This document shows, piece by piece, positions 59,861 to 64,000 of a stretch of 64,000 nt of DNA. Within the stretch, counting starts at the first letter, position 1. Every line of letters begins with the position of its first letter. A model generated the notes under the pieces. It searched no databases and was not told where the DNA came from. It saw only the letters and a program-made list of their open reading frames with translations. This DNA comes from Beroe ovata (taxonomy: Eukaryota; Ctenophora; Nuda; Beroida; Beroidae): assembly GCA_946803715.1 (NCBI GenBank), contig CAMPET010000297.1:21364-85363 (forward strand). Reading direction: 5' to 3'. Made by a program: the position numbers and the translations under genes.

Positions 59861-62800
59861 TTCTTCCTGGAGGCTGGATCTGGGCAGGTGTTATCAACAA
59901 CAACACTCCCGCCACTCGACAAGGTCTTCTCAATCACACTTGCACATTTGGTAAAACTCTTCATCTCGTCAAGATTGACACGAGTGTATGATGCGAGGTG
60001 CGTCTTGCAGAAAGTGGACTTTCCGCTGCCGGGATAGCCGACCATGATGATCATCTGAGAAAAGGGTCACGTGATTAGTAAGGGAGAGAGAAAGTGTGAG
60101 GTATGAATGATGTGAGTCCTAGTGAGTCGTAGTCAGTGAGTGTGATGTGTTAGACATGACACAACCTCTGTTGGAACCACATCAACACCATTGAATTATA
60201 GACACCACTTTTAGCTGACACCACTTTGCGCTGACACCTCCATCCTCTATCCAGATCGGTTGCTAATACTCCAATCAGAAAATCAGTCAGCTTCTTACTT
60301 CCAATGAGACGTGTCACGGGAGTCTCAGTCGCTATAAAACAGAAAGCTAATTTGCAAGCAAGCTTCTATCCCTGGCCTCGTTACCGACCCCTCCCCCCAC
60401 CCTCAATGAGGTAGATGAACTGAAATCAAACCCGGGCGGTATCGGGTGTCTGACTGGATACCTCCCCCCAGTACTGATCATGTGACCTGCAGTCACGCGA
60501 TCAGGAGTCATGTGACCCCCCTGACCAGTGTGACAAGCCCCATGTGATGTGATCGGGGAAATCCCACTGACGAATTCTCATGACAATCCGATACCGGCTC
60601 ATTACTTGAGTAATTCGACCGGGGTATAAATATCCGCCCTGTGGGTGCAGTCTCATAATTGCATCGTATCTAGTTATACCTGCTCCTTTATAATACACAT
60701 CTCTACTCCTTCCTACCATCAGCATTCTCAACATGATTCTCATCCCCCCTCCTATCTGCAACTTCACTTCCTCCTCCTTGACACCACCCCCATCAGAAGA
60801 CGTTGAGAAGATGCTCAACACTGACACCACTGACAGGACCCAGCTCCTCACCTCTTTCACCTACTCCTCTGCTGATGTCGTCATGTCCGGAGACACTTCA
60901 ACAGATGAACTCTCTCCAATCGGTGACAAGACAGTTTTCTCCTTCTACATGCAGGAAGTAAACAACATCAACCCGTTCCATGCCTCATTCCGACCCACCT
61001 GTGTCTCGACTCCCCGCAAATCACACCATGTCTCCATGCCCGCGCTACACCGACAACCCAAACTACAACCCTGCCAGAAAGCCCGCTCTCTCGGTAACAT
61101 CCCCCTGAACAACAAAGTCCGGCCCTTCTCCATCAAGATCGAGAGCCGAAACCTTGTCCCGGAGCCAATTGCCGAGCGCAAGTCATTCCAGAAACCCCGG
61201 GCNGCTACAAAACACCCCACTACTCCAACTCAAATCAGAAAATCAGTCAGCTTCATACCCCCCAATGAGACGTGTCACGGTATTATCAGTCGCTATGAAG
61301 CAGAGAGCTAATTTGCAAGCAAGATTCTATCCCTGGCCTCGTTACAGCCCCCTCCCCCCACCCTCAATGAGGTAGATGGACTGAAATCGAACCCGGGCGG
61401 TATCGGGTGTCTGACTGGATACCTCTCCCCAGTACTGATCATGTGACCTGCAGTCACGTGATCAGGAGTCATGTGACCCCCCTGACCAGTGTGACAAGCC
61501 CCATGTGATGTGATGTGATCGGGGATATCCCACTGACGAATTCTCATGACAATCCGATACCGGCTCATTACTTGAGTAACTGGACCGGGGTATAAATATC
61601 CGCCCTGTGGGTGCAGTCTCATCATTGCATCGTATCTAGTTATACCTGCTCCTTTATAATACACATCTCTACTCCTTACTACCATCAGCATTCTCAATAT
61701 GATTCTCATCCCCCCTCCTATCTGCAACTTCACTTCCTCCTCCTTGACACCACCCCCATCAGAAGACGTTGAGAAGATGCTCAACACTGACACCACTGAC
61801 AAAACCCAACTCCTCACCTCCTTCACCTACTCCTCGGCTGATGTCGTCATGTCCGGAGACACATCAACAGATGAACTCTCACCCATTGGTGACAAGACAG
61901 TTTTCTCGTTCTACATGCAAGAAGTGAACAACATCAACCCGTTCCATGCCTCATTCCGACCCACCTGTGTCTCGACCCCCCGCAAATCACACCATGTCTC
62001 CATGCCCGCGCTACACCGACAACCCAAATTACAACCCTGCCAGAAAGCCCGCTCTCTCGGTAACATCCCCCGGAACAACAAAGTCCGGCCCTTCTCCATC
62101 AAGATCGAGAGCCGAATCCTTGCCCCGGAGCCAATTGCCGAGCGCAAGTCATTCCAGAAACCCCGGGCTGGTCGCCGATCCGTGGACGGGAGCAGGAAAC
62201 CGACAACCCGATCGCGAAGTGTGGGAATGAAGAGGAAGACTGCCAAGTGGGTGAAAACCTGCTCGAGTAAGTTGAGGAAACACCTTCTGTGTGCGAACAA
62301 TTTCTCTCAGGATGAGGATCACATTGCTATGATGAGACGACGACAATACTATTTCATTTGAGATTGATGATACGGATTGTGATTCATTGTGATTGTTAAT
62401 TCATTTTTTATTGAAATCTCATTATTTTCAACTCAATCAAATACAGTCTTCTTACTACCTCCTTGCCTTTAGCGGTAATTGATTTCCCGTCCTCGATTAA
62501 CGGTAGCGTCTTATCAATCTTACTCGGGTCAAATGATTTGTATTCCCACTGTTTACACACTCGTTGTCCTGAAATTGAACATTCAGTTCACTCTTGGAGT
62601 GTCAGAAATCGATCTTGATTGTCACTACCAAGTGACAGTGAACTTACCCAGGAAGTATTCCTCAGGTGTATGAAACGGAAGCCCGATATTAGCGGCAAAC
62701 TCTCTGTCAGAGGAGGAGAAGTCTTTCTTCTTCTTCTGATCAGGATTCCAACCCGGCGTTCGACCCGCCGCATCTCCTGTCATGTAACGGCGCTCGCACG

Positions 62801-63526
62801 CGACATATCGCGCTGACAGACGCGCGCAAACTTTGTGTATTACTTAGAACGACAAAATCGTGCCGAATAATTCCACCCTTTCGTTCTCCCCACTGTGTGG
62901 TTATGTGCGTTCTCCTCTGTGAACACACTCGTCTCTGCTGCCTCTGAGAATTATTGCCGAAACTGACAACCGTCTCGAAACAGCAGTAGCCGGGGCCGAT
63001 CCTGCTTGACCCGGCTGTAACCGATGTCAGCGTGACACATCATGATTCTCATTTCTCATGTTCCACAGAACAAGAGAACATGAAAATGAATGGGAATCGT
63101 TCCCACTCACACGCCTTGTCTTGTCTTCATCTCATTGTGTTCGCAGAGTCTGATCTAGAGAGGAGGTTGTCTTACCGGCTTACCTACATAGAAAGATTTG
63201 TCTTTGTTGACCGGGACGTTCTTGTTGAAATGTTTTAGGAAGGCAAACCACATTCCTGAAACAGAGAATAGTGAGGACCGTGGACTGCAGTAGAATGCTC
63301 AATGAACATTGGCCACTGTTCATATTGTTTCTATAGTAACTGATGACCATGATCCATTCCCTCTCGAGCTGTTTTATACCTGGAGCTGGTTTCCGAGTGG
63401 CAGTACTCCGGGGAGATGCCATGAACAGGACTGGCACACCCAGCCTCTTCACCACGCGGTCCACTTTGGTTTGGAGATCGGGCACAGCCAGTTTCCCTGA
63501 TTCTACCCCACTCTGGTTTGACATGA
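59861..63526 (-). CDS. PNKP: Bifunctional polynucleotide kinase/3'-phosphatase, partial at both ends
   Basis: Exons in minus order: 63526-63380 (cut by an N), 63255-63184, 62776-62648, 62568-62456 and 60054-59861, all phase-consistent. PNKP repairs DNA breaks by removing 3'-phosphate and adding 5'-phosphate. The first three exons give the end of the phosphatase domain: [38 protein letters not shown], then [20 protein letters not shown] and EEYF. The last exon gives the kinase domain start, with Walker [11 protein letters not shown] and the downstream [15 protein letters not shown]. The FHA domain and phosphatase catalytic DxDGT exon would lie beyond the window. The C-terminal part of the kinase, normally another 100 or so residues, was not found downstream. 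An orphan gene lies in the intron 60055-62455. Confidence 0.9.
60478..60515 (+). promoter_or_regulatory. E-box triplet at 15-bp spacing, copy 1
   Basis: TCATGTGA (60478), TCACGCGA (60493) and TCATGTGA (60508), spaced exactly 15 bp. In copy 2 of this promoter the middle element is intact TCACGTGA. Lies about 145 bp upstream of a TATA box. Confidence 0.5.
60625..60632 (+). promoter_or_regulatory. TATA box of nested gene, copy 1
   Basis: TATAAATA, 108 bp before the ATG at 60733. The identical spacing is found in copy 2. Confidence 0.75.
60733..61202 (+). CDS. Unrecognised intronless gene nested in PNKP intron, copy 1 (truncated by N)
   Basis: The first 156 codons match those of the complete copy at 61699 at about 97 percent nucleotide identity. 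After the N at 61203 the sequence changes to the upstream region of copy 2, so this copy lacks its 3' end. The reading frame that continues to 61311 across the N is an artefact. Probably the second allele of the same gene. Confidence 0.7.
61203..61203. other. Single-N join between two copies of the nested gene
   Basis: Sequence after the N corresponds to that around 60255, upstream of copy 1, so an entire unit (promoter and gene) starts again. As at 10472, this is best read as two haplotypes placed in series. Confidence 0.8.
61439..61476 (+). promoter_or_regulatory. Three E-boxes at 15-bp spacing
   Basis: TCATGTGA (61439), TCACGTGA (61454) and TCATGTGA (61469). These are binding-site types for bHLH-zipper factors of the MiT/TFE and USF classes (established consensus). 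They lie about 115-150 bp upstream of the TATA box. Confidence 0.55.
61591..61598 (+). promoter_or_regulatory. TATA box of nested gene, copy 2
   Basis: TATAAATA preceded by GGGG, 108 bp upstream of the ATG. Confidence 0.8.
61699..62361 (+). CDS. Unrecognised intronless gene nested antisense in PNKP intron
   Basis: One open frame of 220 codons. The N-terminal half is Ser/Thr/Pro-rich ([16 protein letters not shown], then [19 protein letters not shown]). The C-terminal half is basic ([27 protein letters not shown]), with possible nuclear-localisation clusters. No signal peptide or membrane helix and no known domain. It has its own TATA box and E-box cluster and lies wholly within the PNKP intron 60055-62455 on the opposite strand. 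The layout suggests a small inducible regulatory protein, but that is inference. Copy 1 is at 60733. Confidence 0.78.
   Translation: MILIPPPICNFTSSSLTPPPSEDVEKMLNTDTTDKTQLLTSFTYSSADVVMSGDTSTDELSPIGDKTVFSFYMQEVNNINPFHASFRPTCVSTPRKSHHVSMPALHRQPKLQPCQKARSLGNIPRNNKVRPFSIKIESRILAPEPIAERKSFQKPRAGRRSVDGSRKPTTRSRSVGMKRKTAKWVKTCSSKLRKHLLCANNFSQDEDHIAMMRRRQYYFI
62736..63208. repeat. Segment repeated identically at 63528-64000
   Basis: About 473 bp, from CTGATCAGGATTCC onward, reappears immediately after the N at 63527 without a difference that I noticed. It includes the PNKP exon boundary GDAAGR and most of the preceding intron. Confidence 0.9.
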
Positions 63527-63527
63527 N
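63527..63527. other. Single-N join inside a PNKP exon
   Basis: The N cuts the exon encoding [11 protein letters not shown] at its 5' end (minus strand) and is followed by the repeated 473-bp segment, so the order of PNKP exons beyond this point is unreliable. Confidence 0.85.
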
Positions 63528-64000
63528 CTGATCAGGATTCCAACCCGGCGTTCGACCCGCCGCATCTCCTGTCATGTAACGGCGCTCGCACGCGACATAT
63601 CGCGCTGACAGACGCGCGCAAACTTTGTGTATTACTTAGAACGACAAAATCGTGCCGAATAATTCCACCCTTTCGTTCTCCCCACTGTGTGGTTATGTGC
63701 GTTCTCCTCTGTGAACACACTCGTCTCTGCTGCCTCTGAGAATTATTGCCGAAACTGACAACCGTCTCGAAACAGCAGTAGCCGGGGCCGATCCTGCTTG
63801 ACCCGGCTGTAACCGATGTCAGCGTGACACATCATGATTCTCATTTCTCATGTTCCACAGAACAAGAGAACATGAAAATGAATGGGAATCGTTCCCACTC
63901 ACACGCCTTGTCTTGTCTTCATCTCATTGTGTTCGCAGAGTCTGATCTAGAGAGGAGGTTGTCTTACCGGCTTACCTACATAGAAAGATTTGTCTTTGTT
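63528..64000 (-). pseudogene. Duplicate of PNKP exon fragments, likely assembly artefact
   Basis: Repeats the start of the GDAAGR exon (its 3' part missing) and the intron and edge of the exon encoding SFYVG. The segment is identical to 62736-63208. Because identity is complete, an unmerged overlap between contigs is more likely than a biological duplication. Confidence 0.75.

Noticed and set aside
60501-60860. Minus-strand open frames of 119 and 172 codons over the nested gene promoter and start (also 61308-61826)
   Set aside because: Antisense to a better supported gene with TATA box; duplicated only because the unit is duplicated.

Overview
This is nuclear DNA from an invertebrate animal. 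Genes are intron-rich with GT-AG introns mostly of 60-200 bp, several microsatellites are present, and the families (fibrocystin-L, rhodopsin-type GPCR, NF-YA, PNKP, C2H2 fingers) are metazoan. The compact introns, intronless GPCR and an ectodomain carrying CAP, SUEL-lectin, IPT and G8 domains would suit an early-branching animal such as a sponge, but the phylum is a guess. The assembly is a draft: there is one 922-bp N gap and several single-N joins, at least two of which are flanked by near-duplicate sequence that looks like uncollapsed alleles.

Layout. 1-21862 (+): one very large gene, 5' incomplete, for a fibrocystin-L (PKHD1L1)-like single-pass membrane protein. I traced about 60 exons with consistent intron phase. 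Order: CAP C-terminal half, IPT/TIG repeats, second CAP domain, more IPT repeats, a SUEL (rhamnose-binding) lectin module inserted inside an IPT domain, IPTs, G8 domain (duplicated at an N join), right-handed beta-helix region, second G8, second beta-helix region, membrane-proximal region with a furin-type RKRR site, one transmembrane helix, and a cytoplasmic tail ending in a MYND zinc finger. 24498-30568 (+): complete NF-YA gene with an unusual Asn/Gln-rich C-terminal extension and a CCAAT box upstream. 32408-34599 (-): six-exon C2H2 zinc-finger gene. 36478-37254 and 37780-38856 (+): two unrecognised intronless genes. 40136-42409 (-): nine-exon coiled-coil gene with a C2-like region. 42410-52352: gene-poor, with the N gap, a 546-bp satellite and a possible leucine-rich-repeat relic. 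52353-54143 (-): intronless rhodopsin-like GPCR. 54144-59860: no gene seen. 59861-64000 (-): polynucleotide kinase/phosphatase (PNKP), incomplete at both ends, with an unrecognised intronless TATA-box gene (present twice) nested on the opposite strand of one intron.

The genes are not an operon or obvious pathway. The strongest candidate for something undescribed is the receptor-like protein at 1-21862: a lectin/CAP/IPT/G8 ectodomain joined through one membrane helix to a cytoplasmic MYND finger, with modules bounded by phase-1 introns. A ~546-bp satellite carrying a TATA-like motif in each unit, present both in an intron of that gene and beside the N gap, is a second item of interest.
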